Shown here one piece after another: positions 20,320-31,282 of a DNA stretch of 64,000 bases (position 1 is the first letter of the stretch; each line of letters opens with the position of its first letter). This stretch comes from Bacteroidales bacterium (GTDB lineage Bacteria > Bacteroidota > Bacteroidia > Bacteroidales > UBA10428). The stretch is from the NCBI GenBank assembly GCA_016934055.1, contig JAFGTR010000133.1, forward strand, positions 1 to 64,000, read 5' to 3'. The position numbers and the translations under genes were made by a program. Below the pieces are notes generated by a model that worked only from the letters and a program-made list of their open reading frames with translations, was not told where the DNA came from and made no database searches.

Positions 20320-20482
20320 CAGATTTTTTTGATTTGATTAATTCCAATATACAAAAAATGGCTGTGTTTTAAAGTGTATTTTAAGCAATTATTTGATTAA
20401 TTTTATAATGAACGTGTTATAAGGCTCATGGTTTTTTGATTATAAAAATTAAATAATAAGTGTATATTTTACATTTATTTAT

Positions 20483-20490
20483 TATCTTTG
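20483..20490 (+). promoter_or_regulatory. Putative Bacteroidota -7 element TATCTTTG (TAnnTTTG) for the HTCS gene
   Basis: Exact match to TAnnTTTG, 26 bp before the ATG at 20516. Confidence 0.5.
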
Positions 20491-20491
20491 A

Positions 20492-23400
20492 TTGGAAAAA
20501 CCAATACTACCATTCATGATAAAGGATGGCACAGGTAGACATCAGAAGGGAATAAGACTGGTTATCTGGATGAGCATGTTATTGCTTTTTCAGTTGATGC
20601 TTAAAGGCCAGTCACCTTATAAAGTATATTACTATACTACTGAAGACGGATTGCCGCAAAATACGGTTACCTGTATTATCAAAGACAGCCGGGGATTTCT
20701 GTGGTTCGGAACCCCTAACGGACTTTGCAGGTTTGACGGATACCAGATCAGAGTGTATAAAACAGAAACAACCGGCAGTGGAATAAGTATGAACACAATC
20801 CATTCCCTTTGCGAAGATGATAAAGGCAATTTATGGATAGGCAGTGCCAAGGGATTGGTGTATTTTTCCTTTCAGCAGGAAAAGTTGTCTGCTGTAAAAT
20901 TTCCATGGCATAATGCAAACACAAAGAAAATAAATGCTGTCAGGGCATGGAAAGGTGAGTTATGGTTGGCTACACAGAATGGTTTATATAAAGGCAGTTA
21001 TTCCATTAATGATGAACAACCGGAGATTCAAACGGATAATATTGAAATCTTTAAACCTGCCGAGAAATTCAATACCCTGGCATTGACCCGTGATTATGGT
21101 TTATTATTTGGCTCAGTAAACGGACTTTATTGGTACGATACAGTCAGCCATAAGATTCGGCAGTTTGATGTTATTGATGGTAATGTTGCCGGTTTTAGCA
21201 ACGATATAAGGACAATTTATGAGACCCGTGACAAATCATTGTGGATTGGTACTTTTTTCGGGCTGGCAACTTACAATCCGCTTACCAGGCGTACTTCAGT
21301 TTATTTTCATAACCCGGAGGACAACACAACCATAAATCATTCCACTGTACATGCCATTACCGAGGACTCAAAAGGGAATCTTCTTATCGGTGCCCTGGGG
21401 GGGCTCGATGTCTATAATCCGGTTACCGGGACCTTCAGGCGTTTTTCAAACCTGCAGCAGGAGGGCTATTGCCTTAATAATATATTTGTGAGTGACCTGT
21501 GCACTGATGCTTTTGGTAATGTATGGATCGGAACCGACAAGGGAGGCCTTAATTATTACAATGTCTATCAGAAGCCTTTCGGCTGCCTGGTTCATGATCC
21601 GCGAAACAACAATTCACTTTCGAATAACACCATTAATTCCATCATTGAAAGAGATGGTATTTTATGGATTGGGACTGCCGGTGGTGGTTTAAACCGCCTG
21701 AATATGCAAACCGGAACCTATCGTCATTTTCTTTATGATCCGCGTGATGGCGGCAGCCTCAGCAGTAATTTTGTCAGTGCTTTGTTTTTCGATCAGGCCG
21801 GAAAGCTTTGGGTTGGCACATGGGGCGGCGGGATTAATATACTGAATCCTGGAATTCATCAGCGTTTTCTGCATTTTGTGCAAAATGAAGATCCTTTCAG
21901 TATATCAAATAATTTTATTTCATCATTGATGGCTTACAATGATGATTATCTTGCTGTTGGCACCGAGGGGGGATTGAATTTTTACAACCGCCGTTCAGGT
22001 CATTTTATGTCGCTCGAAAATAAACTGGCTTCCGGCACAATGATATCTGAAGTAGGATGTCTTCTTAAAGATAAAAACAACAATTTGTGGATCGGTACAC
22101 GCAGAGGATTATTTCGTTTAAGCAACCTGTCTTTTTCCGGTGATCATATCAACCTGAAGTCTCATGATATTGTGGAGATAAAAGAATCGGGAAATCCTCA
22201 CGGCCTTAAAGGGAATTATATTACAGCCATGATTGAGGCAAGTGACGGAACATTATGGATAGGGACTTTTGGAAATGGTATTAACAGGTGTATGCTCATG
22301 TCGACAGGGGAGTATGATTTCAAAAATTATTCTGAAATCAACGGCCTGTGCAATGATGTTATATACAGGATTGAAGAAGATAACTCAGGTAAACTCTGGA
22401 TCAGCACTGATAACGGTCTTACAAGATTTGATCCTGACAGTGAAGAGTTTAAGAATTTTTACCAGAATGATGGTTTATTAAGCAGCCAGTTTTACTGGTC
22501 AGCTTCATACAAAAACGACAGCGGTAAACTATATTTTGGCACTGTGGCCGGATTGAATTCATTTGATCCGTTGTATATGATAGACTATCCTTTTATTCCT
22601 GAAGTCGTCTTTACTGATTTTAAGGTTTTTAATGAATCACTTACGATAGGACAGAAGCGTTACGGACGTGTTCCCCTTGAAAAGGCAATCTCAGTATCAG
22701 AAGGTGTTGAAATTTCTTATAAGGATAACGTTTTCTCTATTGAATTTGCAGCATTGAATCATTTTCTGTCTGAAAAAACCACTTACGCCTATAAGATGGA
22801 AGGTGTTGACAAAGACTGGGTTTATGTTCCTTCAACACGACGGTTTGCAACGTACACGAACCTGAAGGGTGGGAGTTACCTTTTCCAGGTTAAAGCTATA
22901 AACAGTGACGGTATATCATCCAACCTTCCCAGAACTTTACACATTAATATTATTCCCCCGTTTTGGGAAACCTGGTGGTTCAGGATCCTGGGCATTTGCA
23001 TTCTGGTACTGGCTGTCGTAGCCTATGTGAAACACAGAACAAGTTACCTGCATGAACAAAAGGTAAAACTTGAAAAGCTGGTCAGTGAGCGTACGGCAAA
23101 AATAGCTGAGCAGAAAGAAAAACTGGAATTGCAGGCCAGTAACCTGATGCACATAAACAGGGAACTGGAAATACATCAATACCAGGTTGAAGGGCAAAAG
23201 CAGGAACTTGAGGTTAAAAACCTTAAGATATCACAGCAGCGGGATGAACTGATACGCTTGAACAGAAAAGTCAGGCAGGTTAACCAACTCAGGTTACGTT
23301 TTTTTACAAACATATCCCACGAATTCAGGACACCACTCACCCTAATCCTTGGGCCGCTTGAGACCCTTAGCCGTCTGATTAAGCCTGATACGGAGGGTGG

Positions 23401-24901
23401 CAGATTAATCCGTACCATTGAGCGGAATGCCCAGCGGCTGTTGCACCTTATCAATCAGCTTATGCTTTTCAGGCGCCTTGAAGAGGGCAAGATGAAACTG
23501 CAGGTAAGCCGGCATAACCTGAACACCTTTGTCAGCAACCTGGTGCATTCATTTGACAGCCTGGCTTATAATAAAAATATCCGTTACACATTAAATATCT
23601 CTGAATCACCTTCTGAAACATGGTTTGATGAAGAAAAGCTTGAGATCATCCTGTTTAATCTGTTGTCAAATGCCTTTAAATATACACCGGAAAAGGGCAG
23701 TGTTGCTGTTGAGCTATCATATACGCCACCTGAGAACGTTAAAGTTGAAAATGGCAAGGGATCCTATTGTTATATGTCTGTAAAAGATTCAGGCATAGGC
23801 ATTTCACACGAAAATATCAACCGGATATTCATGCGTTTTTATCGTGCCGGTGCTCCTGAAAACCATAAGGTCAATGGCACAGGTCTGGGTCTGGCCTTTA
23901 CACGTGAACTGGTGGAAGCATTACATGGCAATATTTATGTCAGCAGTGAACCTGATCAGGGAACAACGTTTACAATAAAGATACCTTATACGAAAAGCAG
24001 TTTTTCCGAAAATGAAAGAAAGATTATTACGCTTGAAAAACAGTTTGATCTTGATAATCAGCTTGAGCTTCTCGAACATGAAGTGATCCATCCTGAAATC
24101 AGCAGCCTGGATATGGAGCCTGAGATAACCGCCTCATTACCCGGTATTTTGGTTGTAGAAGACAGTTACGATCTGCGTTCCTTTATTGTGCAGAGTTTCC
24201 GGAATGAGTACCGCATGTTTGAAGCATCTAATGGTTTGGAAGCCATCGATATGGTGCAGAAATATTCACCGGACCTCATCATCAGTGATGTTATGATGCC
24301 TTTTATGGATGGCCTGGAATTATGCAGCCGGATAAAAAAAGAGCTGGCAACAAGTCATATCCCCATCATCCTGTTGACAGCAAAAACATTACTGGAGAAC
24401 TGGATTGAGGGCCTTGAAAGCGGAGCCGATGATTATATTCCCAAACCTTTCAATATAAGAATACTGGAAGCCAAATGTAAAAGTCTGATTGAGAACAGAA
24501 AACGTTTGAGAAAGGTCTTTGAAAACAGTCTGGAGCCTGTTTCGGAGGATATTACCACCACCCGTGTTGATGAACAATTTATGCAAAGAACCATCAGTAT
24601 TGTTGAGAATAATATTAACAATCCGGAATTCGGGGTTCAGAAACTGGCAAACGAGATGTGTGTGAGCCGCAGCCTGTTGCATAAAAAACTTACCGCCATA
24701 GTGGATCTTTCGGCCAACGATTTTATTACTTCTATGAGGCTTAAGAAATCAGCATTATTGCTTAAAAAGGGCAACATGAATATTTCAGAGGTTGCATTTG
24801 AAGTGGGCTTTAACGATCCTAAGTATTTCAGCCGTTGTTTCAGGAAACACTTTGGTATGTCACCCACTGAATATATTAACAACAAAGTCCGGTCATTTTA
24901 A
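20492..24901 (+). CDS. Hybrid two-component system sensor/regulator (Reg_prop propeller, Y_Y_Y, HisKA, HATPase, REC, AraC HTH); probable start ATG at 20516
   Basis: Repeated LWIGT propeller motifs; NISHEFRTPLTLILGPLETL; GTGLGLAFTRELVEALHG; ISDVMMPFMDGLELC; C-terminal AraC HTH ISEVAFEVGFNDPKYFSRCFRKHFGMSPTEY. Confidence 0.95.
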   Translation: MEKPILPFMIKDGTGRHQKGIRLVIWMSMLLLFQLMLKGQSPYKVYYYTTEDGLPQNTVTCIIKDSRGFLWFGTPNGLCRFDGYQIRVYKTETTGSGISMNTIHSLCEDDKGNLWIGSAKGLVYFSFQQEKLSAVKFPWHNANTKKINAVRAWKGELWLATQNGLYKGSYSINDEQPEIQTDNIEIFKPAEKFNTLALTRDYGLLFGSVNGLYWYDTVSHKIRQFDVIDGNVAGFSNDIRTIYETRDKSLWIGTFFGLATYNPLTRRTSVYFHNPEDNTTINHSTVHAITEDSKGNLLIGALGGLDVYNPVTGTFRRFSNLQQEGYCLNNIFVSDLCTDAFGNVWIGTDKGGLNYYNVYQKPFGCLVHDPRNNNSLSNNTINSIIERDGILWIGTAGGGLNRLNMQTGTYRHFLYDPRDGGSLSSNFVSALFFDQAGKLWVGTWGGGINILNPGIHQRFLHFVQNEDPFSISNNFISSLMAYNDDYLAVGTEGGLNFYNRRSGHFMSLENKLASGTMISEVGCLLKDKNNNLWIGTRRGLFRLSNLSFSGDHINLKSHDIVEIKESGNPHGLKGNYITAMIEASDGTLWIGTFGNGINRCMLMSTGEYDFKNYSEINGLCNDVIYRIEEDNSGKLWISTDNGLTRFDPDSEEFKNFYQNDGLLSSQFYWSASYKNDSGKLYFGTVAGLNSFDPLYMIDYPFIPEVVFTDFKVFNESLTIGQKRYGRVPLEKAISVSEGVEISYKDNVFSIEFAALNHFLSEKTTYAYKMEGVDKDWVYVPSTRRFATYTNLKGGSYLFQVKAINSDGISSNLPRTLHINIIPPFWETWWFRILGICILVLAVVAYVKHRTSYLHEQKVKLEKLVSERTAKIAEQKEKLELQASNLMHINRELEIHQYQVEGQKQELEVKNLKISQQRDELIRLNRKVRQVNQLRLRFFTNISHEFRTPLTLILGPLETLSRLIKPDTEGGRLIRTIERNAQRLLHLINQLMLFRRLEEGKMKLQVSRHNLNTFVSNLVHSFDSLAYNKNIRYTLNISESPSETWFDEEKLEIILFNLLSNAFKYTPEKGSVAVELSYTPPENVKVENGKGSYCYMSVKDSGIGISHENINRIFMRFYRAGAPENHKVNGTGLGLAFTRELVEALHGNIYVSSEPDQGTTFTIKIPYTKSSFSENERKIITLEKQFDLDNQLELLEHEVIHPEISSLDMEPEITASLPGILVVEDSYDLRSFIVQSFRNEYRMFEASNGLEAIDMVQKYSPDLIISDVMMPFMDGLELCSRIKKELATSHIPIILLTAKTLLENWIEGLESGADDYIPKPFNIRILEAKCKSLIENRKRLRKVFENSLEPVSEDITTTRVDEQFMQRTISIVENNINNPEFGVQKLANEMCVSRSLLHKKLTAIVDLSANDFITSMRLKKSALLLKKGNMNISEVAFEVGFNDPKYFSRCFRKHFGMSPTEYINNKVRSF

Positions 24902-25070
24902 TCATCTGTTCGTTTTTACTTTTGTCCTGACAAATTTCACAAATATCTTCTTGCGGGACTTTTCAATCTTTGTTTGTCTTCTTTTCTGCCCATATTTCTT
25001 GCCTCTGGCATTTTTTATCACCTCGTCAAAGTGAAATATTGGTAGAATATGATTAGTCCAAAGTTTTATA

Positions 25071-25083
25071 GTCCCTTAGGGAC
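25071..25083. repeat. Short palindrome GTCCCTTAGGGAC in the HTCS/SusC intergenic region
   Basis: 6-bp arms around a single T. Confidence 0.5.
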
Positions 25084-25316
25084 GGCATATATTTCAAAAT
25101 TTTATATCTGTCAAAGTAGAATTGTATTGAAAACTGTAAAACAACAGCCGTTAGTTCCTGCTAATTATGCATTCTTTGCTTGTTAATGCTGTTTTTTTTT
25201 ACTAAATTCATTCAACATTTGTCCACTTCATTTACAGAATTGTCCGCCTGATACCATTCAATCAGGCATATTTTTGAGGAAACCTTTTTATTACTTTAAC
25301 TTAACCTAAATACATT

Positions 25317-28300
25317 ATGAAAGAAAAGCGACTAATTATCCTTTACATGACAGGTCTGTTGCTGCTGCTTTGCATGGGCATGGGCTATGCACAGAAAACA
25401 TTAGTAAAGGGGACAATTGTTGACGCCAACAGCAATATTGCTCTTCCTGGTGTTAATGTTGTGGAGAAAGGGACTACGAACGGAACGGTTACTGACATCG
25501 AAGGTGTTTTTTCACTTGAGGTTGACGGACCTGCTTCAGTCCTTGAATTTTCTTATGTGGGTTACCTGACCGAGACCGCAGTGGTTGGCGACCAGACGCA
25601 ATTTGAAATTGTTCTGGTTGAAGATATTACACAGCTTGATGAGGTTGTAGTTATCGGTTACGGTACACAGAGGAAAAGTGACCTGACAGGGTCTGTTTCT
25701 GTTGTCAATACCGAAAATCTTGAAAAAATTGCATCAACCGATATTGCAAAGGTTTTGCAGGGTCAGACGCCCGGTGTTCAGGTATTTGGCGCAGGAGAAC
25801 CTGGTGCCAGACAGCGTGTTCAGATCAGGGGTGTTGGTACTTTTGGCAATACGGAACCCTTATACGTCATTGATGGCGTTCCCATTGCCAGCGCAACGAA
25901 TGTTAATGTTTCGGGACAGAGCATGATATTTGAAGATCATGCACCGGGCTATGGTTATAGCGCACCTTCAGGCGGTATAGCTGACTTCGATCCCTCAAAC
26001 ATAGAATCTGTACAGGTGCTTAAAGATGCATCTGCAGCTGCTACTTATGGTGCCCGCGGCGCAAATGGTGTCATTATTATAACGACCAAAAGAGGGAAAG
26101 CCGGTGCTACAAGAGTTTCTTACGAAGGCAGCTATGGTATTCAGAATGTTGCCAAAAGGATGGAACTGACCGGTACGGATCAATTCCAGGAAATCAATAA
26201 TGCGGCACGTTTGAATGATGGCAGCTTCATGTCACGCACCAACAATCCGAACCGTGCCGAGTTTATCAGCAGTGACAGCATTGATACAGACTGGCAGGAC
26301 GAATTCTTTACCCGTGGACATATTACAAAGCATTCTTTGTCATTGGCAGGTGGTGCTGAAAATTCGACCTATTATGCCAGTATTGGTTATTTTGACCAGA
26401 CCGGAACAGTGGTCGGTCCGGGCCCCCGGTATACAAAATATTCGGCACAACTTAATATGGATCAGAAAAAGGGCCGTTTTAAGTTCGGACAATCCTTCTC
26501 CTATTCGCATTCTGATCAGATCAGGTTAACAAGTACACGGTGGAACAATATTATGACAGAACTCGTTATTGCCATTCCAACCGTTCAGCTTTATGACACT
26601 GCCAACATAGGCGGTTATGGTGGTGGTTCTGAAGACTACGGGCAGATCGCAGGAAACCCGGTTGCCTTTAATAACCTGAGTGAAGTAAACTTCAAAAGAC
26701 ACAGGCTTCTGGGTTCGATCTTCGGAGAAGTGGAAATCCTGAAAAGCCTGACTTACAGGATTACTTTAAGCTATGACCGCTCTGAATGGTTTAACAAAGA
26801 GTTTGTGCCTACTTATAACGTCGGAAACCGGCACACATGGGAAATACCCCAGTTGAATAACTGGCGGGGAGAACAACCCCAGATAAACATGGTAAACCAG
26901 CTGACTTTTCAAAAGGTTGTTGGTAAACATGATATTACTGCTGTTGCCGTGTATGAAGTGCAAAAAGATCATATTGAAGATCTTTATGCGCATGCTGAAT
27001 GGCCACTGGGTTTTGAAGGACCATATCTGAAAGTTATCAGCGGCGTATCATCAGGACAAAGCAGTAAAGGTGTGCGCTATGAGCATACGATGATGTCTTA
27101 CCTGGGCCGTTTGAATTATGCTTATGCTGACAGATACCTGCTCACCGCATCAATCAGGCGCGACTATTCCTCTAATTTCGGTCCGAACAATAAATACGGT
27201 GATTTCCCCTCTGTTGCCCTGGGTTGGAAAATCAGCAACGAGAGTTTCTTTGATGTTCCTTTTATAAACATGTTAAAATTGAGAGGAACATGGGGAAAAG
27301 CCGGTAATGAAAGAATTGGAGCTTATCTGTATGAAACGACTGTCAATAGTTCTGTAAACTATATTTTTAACGATGTTTTAATGCCGGGCACCATACAAAC
27401 CAGGGCCATAGACCCGTCTATTCGCTGGGAGGAAAGGGTGACAACCAATGTCGGTTTAGACATGGCCATGTTGGGTAATAAAATTGAATTGTCAGCTGAA
27501 TACTATTATAATACGGCAAATGATATTTTAATGGGTTTCCCGATACCCATATCATCCGGGGCTATTGGCTGGGAAATCCAACAGGCCAATGGTGCTTCAA
27601 TGACCAATCAGGGTGTTGAACTTAACCTTGGTTACAGAAAATATGAAGGAGACTTTCATTATGAAGTGAGCGGTAATCTTTCTACATTGAAGAATGAGAT
27701 TACAAAGATTGGTGTCTCCGATATACCGGTAACTACAAATATCAGTAAGACAGAAGTAGGCCGTTCCATGGGTGAGCTTTACGGATGGGTATTTGAAGGG
27801 ATTTTCCAGTCAACTGACGAGATCAATACTTCTGCCCCCGGCACAGCAGGTTATGATCCGAACAAGCATGCTTTCCAGCATGCCCAGACCAGGCCGGGTG
27901 ACTGCATATTTAAGGATATCAACGGGCGTGACGAAAACAATAACCTTACTGGTCAGCCTGACGGTCAGATAGATGATGACGACAAAACTTTTCTGGGCGT
28001 TGTTTTTCCGAAAGTAAGCTACGGTTTGAATCTGAGTGCTGATTATAAGGGCTTTGATTTATCACTCTTCTTCCAGGGTATTGCCGGCAATAAAGTGTAT
28101 AATGACCTGTACAGGGTTATGAATACCTTGTCTGAAGGTAATTATTCCATTGAATCCTATGAGAATTACTGGAGGGAAGAAACGGAAGATTATCCGGCAC
28201 GTCTTTCAACTGAATGGCCCCGTCCCACGGTTAATGATAATAACGGGAATAACCGCGTCTCAGACCGCTGGATACAGAATGGTTCTTATCTGAGACTTCA

Positions 28301-28520
28301 GAATGTTATGCTTGGCTATACATTGCCTGCAAATATACTGGGGAAAGTGGGTATTAATAATCTAAGGATTTATGTACAAGGTCAGAACCTTTTTGCTATC
28401 TCAGAACTGGTTAATTATGACCCGGATTTCATTAACGATGGATTGTTCAACAGAGGATATGCCGGAGGGTCATTCCCTTCTCCCAGGACTTTCCTCATTG
28501 GTGTTAAACTTGGTCTATAA
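25317..28520 (+). CDS. SusC/RagA family TonB-linked outer membrane protein
   Basis: CarboxypepD-like N-terminus, LDEVVVIGYGTQRKSDLTGSVSVV, plug motifs, C-terminal SPRTFLIGVKLGL. Confidence 0.95.
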   Translation: MKEKRLIILYMTGLLLLLCMGMGYAQKTLVKGTIVDANSNIALPGVNVVEKGTTNGTVTDIEGVFSLEVDGPASVLEFSYVGYLTETAVVGDQTQFEIVLVEDITQLDEVVVIGYGTQRKSDLTGSVSVVNTENLEKIASTDIAKVLQGQTPGVQVFGAGEPGARQRVQIRGVGTFGNTEPLYVIDGVPIASATNVNVSGQSMIFEDHAPGYGYSAPSGGIADFDPSNIESVQVLKDASAAATYGARGANGVIIITTKRGKAGATRVSYEGSYGIQNVAKRMELTGTDQFQEINNAARLNDGSFMSRTNNPNRAEFISSDSIDTDWQDEFFTRGHITKHSLSLAGGAENSTYYASIGYFDQTGTVVGPGPRYTKYSAQLNMDQKKGRFKFGQSFSYSHSDQIRLTSTRWNNIMTELVIAIPTVQLYDTANIGGYGGGSEDYGQIAGNPVAFNNLSEVNFKRHRLLGSIFGEVEILKSLTYRITLSYDRSEWFNKEFVPTYNVGNRHTWEIPQLNNWRGEQPQINMVNQLTFQKVVGKHDITAVAVYEVQKDHIEDLYAHAEWPLGFEGPYLKVISGVSSGQSSKGVRYEHTMMSYLGRLNYAYADRYLLTASIRRDYSSNFGPNNKYGDFPSVALGWKISNESFFDVPFINMLKLRGTWGKAGNERIGAYLYETTVNSSVNYIFNDVLMPGTIQTRAIDPSIRWEERVTTNVGLDMAMLGNKIELSAEYYYNTANDILMGFPIPISSGAIGWEIQQANGASMTNQGVELNLGYRKYEGDFHYEVSGNLSTLKNEITKIGVSDIPVTTNISKTEVGRSMGELYGWVFEGIFQSTDEINTSAPGTAGYDPNKHAFQHAQTRPGDCIFKDINGRDENNNLTGQPDGQIDDDDKTFLGVVFPKVSYGLNLSADYKGFDLSLFFQGIAGNKVYNDLYRVMNTLSEGNYSIESYENYWREETEDYPARLSTEWPRPTVNDNNGNNRVSDRWIQNGSYLRLQNVMLGYTLPANILGKVGINNLRIYVQGQNLFAISELVNYDPDFINDGLFNRGYAGGSFPSPRTFLIGVKLGL

Positions 28521-28531
28521 CATAATAATAC

Positions 28532-30136
28532 TTGTTAATTATGAGAACTATAAAATATATAATGGCCGCCATGATCGTGTTCATAACATCATGCGGCGAG
28601 GATTTCGTGGAACTGTCAAATCCTAACCTGCTGACTTCCGGTTCATTCTGGCAAACAGAAACGGACGCCCAGCTTGGTGCCAATGCCCTGTATCAGGCCC
28701 TCATTTATGATGGTACTTATATGCGTTTCGGGCCCTGGATCATGGATGTCAGGGCTGATGATGCTTTAAGTGTCACTCCGGGGTATTATCCCGAAGATGT
28801 GGCTAATTATATCGTTGATGCCGCCAACATTGCCTATTCATTTCCCTGGGAACACAATTACATAGGGGTCTGGAGGGCAAACCAGGTATTGGATAATGTA
28901 TCTGATATTCCAATGGATGAAAGCCTTAAATCAAGGATACTTGGAGAGGCTCATTTTATAAGGGGTTTGTGCTATTTTAATCTGCTGAACCTGTTCAGGA
29001 ATATCGTTATTTATGAACATGTGGCTCAGTCTACCGATGATTATTATATTCCCCAGTCAGCACCGGAAGAGTCCTGGGATTTGGTGATAAGAGACTTTAC
29101 AGATGCTGTTGATTTATTATGGACCAAGGATGTAACTGAAACCGGTCGCGCTACCAAGGGCGCTGCGGCTGCCTTCCTGGCTAAATCACTGATGATCAAC
29201 CAGCGTTTTAGTGAAGCAGCACCGGTGTTGTTGGATATTATTAATACTGTCCATGGCGGGAATCAGAAATATGGTCTTTATGACCTTGTTCCGGAGTTTC
29301 GTGATAATTTTACCGAGGCGAACGAGAATAACATAGAATCTTTATTTGAAATTCAATATGATGGTGAAATTCCCGGTCTCAGCGTGCAGGGATTTACAGG
29401 TGACCCGGCTTCAGACTGGCTGAAGACTGATGCCCATCATAAAGGCCTTGCTGCCCAGCCTTTCGGTTGGGGTGACCTGGCGCCGAATCCGTGGATCTAT
29501 GAGAAATTCCAGGAGGAAAAAACCCTTGATGATAAATGGGATCCCCGTATGGAAGCCAGCCTTCTTTTTGAACATCCCGGTGATACAACATACAAAGTAT
29601 ACGGCTATGATCAAAGCAAACTTCAGGAAATGACCTTTGCCACACCTGACGTGGTTCCTGATAATTACAAAGTTTTCATCAGGAAATGGCTCACCGAGAA
29701 TGAAACGGTTGAACTGGCCTGGCGCTCAGGTATCAACCGCCGTATCATGCGATACGATGATGTATTGCTGCTTTATGCCGAATGTATGAATGAGGCCAAT
29801 AACCGTGCAGAAGCTGCGAAATTTGTCCAGATCATCCGCGACAGGGTTGGCCTGGCTGATCGTGAAGCCGAATTTGCAGCTTTATCCCAGGAAGGCATGC
29901 GTGACCGTATTGATCACGAACGCCTGCTTGAATTTGCCTTTGAAGGATGGCGATATGTTGATATGCTCCGCTGGGGCTGGTTTGATCCCAATAGCCCTAA
30001 TTACAAAATTGATGAACTTAAGGCTCGTGATCCTGAATACATTAACTGGACTCCGGGACGGGAATATATGGCCATTCCGCCAACGGAAATCGAAAGGACC
30101 AATGGCATTGTAAGACAGAATCCGGGCTGGAATTAA
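28532..30136 (+). CDS. SusD/RagB family lipoprotein (start more likely ATG at 28541)
   Basis: Lipobox FITSCGED; RLLEFAFEGWRYVDMLRWGWF; PPTEIERTNGIVRQNPGW. Confidence 0.93.
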   Translation: MLIMRTIKYIMAAMIVFITSCGEDFVELSNPNLLTSGSFWQTETDAQLGANALYQALIYDGTYMRFGPWIMDVRADDALSVTPGYYPEDVANYIVDAANIAYSFPWEHNYIGVWRANQVLDNVSDIPMDESLKSRILGEAHFIRGLCYFNLLNLFRNIVIYEHVAQSTDDYYIPQSAPEESWDLVIRDFTDAVDLLWTKDVTETGRATKGAAAAFLAKSLMINQRFSEAAPVLLDIINTVHGGNQKYGLYDLVPEFRDNFTEANENNIESLFEIQYDGEIPGLSVQGFTGDPASDWLKTDAHHKGLAAQPFGWGDLAPNPWIYEKFQEEKTLDDKWDPRMEASLLFEHPGDTTYKVYGYDQSKLQEMTFATPDVVPDNYKVFIRKWLTENETVELAWRSGINRRIMRYDDVLLLYAECMNEANNRAEAAKFVQIIRDRVGLADREAEFAALSQEGMRDRIDHERLLEFAFEGWRYVDMLRWGWFDPNSPNYKIDELKARDPEYINWTPGREYMAIPPTEIERTNGIVRQNPGWN

Positions 30137-30145
30137 TCAAAGAAC

Positions 30146-30183
30146 TTTGCCCGGATCATGAAAATCATGCAGATCCGGGCAAA
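30146..30183. terminator. Stem-loop TTTGCCCGGATC...GATCCGGGCAAA after susD
   Basis: 12-bp perfect stem, 14-nt loop; no strong U-tract, so could be an attenuator or mRNA-end stabiliser. Confidence 0.5.
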
Positions 30184-30243
30184 GTAATGTATTGTATGGT
30201 TTGTATAATCTTTGATATATAATGTAATTGTTCAAATAAACAG

Positions 30244-31227
30244 ATGTCTAACTTAAAATTAAAACTTATGAAGACAAAGTTACTTTTTCTTGCTCTTGTT
30301 GTTATTTCAGGATCACTGTTAGCGCAGCCTGAACCTTCTTCTTACTTCCCGTTTGATGATAACCTTCTTGATCAGATGGAGAATGTGACATCACAGGCTG
30401 AAGGAACTGTTCCCCCAACCATTGTTGCAGATGCCGACAGAGGCAATGTGCTTTCATTCCCGGGTGGTGGAAATGATGACGGAAACCGCATTACTTTAAG
30501 CACCAATGCTTATAATGCTTTTGATGCTGTTACCTATAATCTGTGGATCAAAGCCAATGCGCTGGATACCTGGTCACGCTTCTTTACCTTTGGTACGGAA
30601 GGTGTTTCGGGTGCTGCCGTCGAATACTGGTCAACTCCGGCCAACGGAAGACTGGCACAGAGGATGTCAGTAACGATTGACGAAGGTACCGATGATCCCG
30701 GCGTGGAAGTACCATTTGGTGACGCTACAATAGAAACCGGCAAATGGTATATGTTTACGGCTGCATTGGACGAAACTCATTGCAAACTTTGGGTTGACGG
30801 CGTTGTGGCAGGTGATTCGGCACATGCCGGTACCAAACCGTCATCTCAGACTATCGAAGTGGCCTACCTGGGTAAAAGTGTATGGCCTGATCCTATTCTT
30901 AATGGTTATATCGATAACTTCAAGATTTTCGGATCATTTCTGTCTGATGATGATGTAGCCGCCCTGTATGCTGCTGAGGCAACAGGTGTGAAAAAAGCAA
31001 GCGAAGCATTGAATATGGTTGTTTATACGCATAACAATCAGATCATTGTAAACGATCCTGCAAATGTCGGCATTAATTCTGTTAAGGTATATAACATGGC
31101 TGGCGCCCTGGTATTACAGGATGATAATTGCACAGGTGTAATCAGACATGATCTTCCTGCAAACTTATACATAGTTAAAGTGCAGACCAGAAAAGGGGAT
31201 TTCATTACAAAAGTGTCTCTCAAATAA
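30244..31227 (+). CDS. LamG/concanavalin-like domain protein with T9SS tail (start more likely ATG at 30268)
   Basis: Signal peptide MKTKLLFLALVVISGSLLAQ; LamG-like FDAVTYNLWIKA...WYMFTAALDETHCKLWVDG...NGYIDNFKIFGSFLSDDDVAALY; T9SS-like tail ending FITKVSLK. Confidence 0.8.
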   Translation: MSNLKLKLMKTKLLFLALVVISGSLLAQPEPSSYFPFDDNLLDQMENVTSQAEGTVPPTIVADADRGNVLSFPGGGNDDGNRITLSTNAYNAFDAVTYNLWIKANALDTWSRFFTFGTEGVSGAAVEYWSTPANGRLAQRMSVTIDEGTDDPGVEVPFGDATIETGKWYMFTAALDETHCKLWVDGVVAGDSAHAGTKPSSQTIEVAYLGKSVWPDPILNGYIDNFKIFGSFLSDDDVAALYAAEATGVKKASEALNMVVYTHNNQIIVNDPANVGINSVKVYNMAGALVLQDDNCTGVIRHDLPANLYIVKVQTRKGDFITKVSLK

Positions 31228-31253
31228 TTGTGGTTAATACATAAGTGTTTGTT

Positions 31254-31282
31254 AAAAGGCCGGAATAATCCGGCCTTTTTTT
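31254..31282 (+). terminator. Rho-independent terminator AAAAGGCCGG-AATAAT-CCGGCCTTTTTTTT
   Basis: GC-rich stem followed by a T-run downstream of the LamG gene. Confidence 0.85.
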
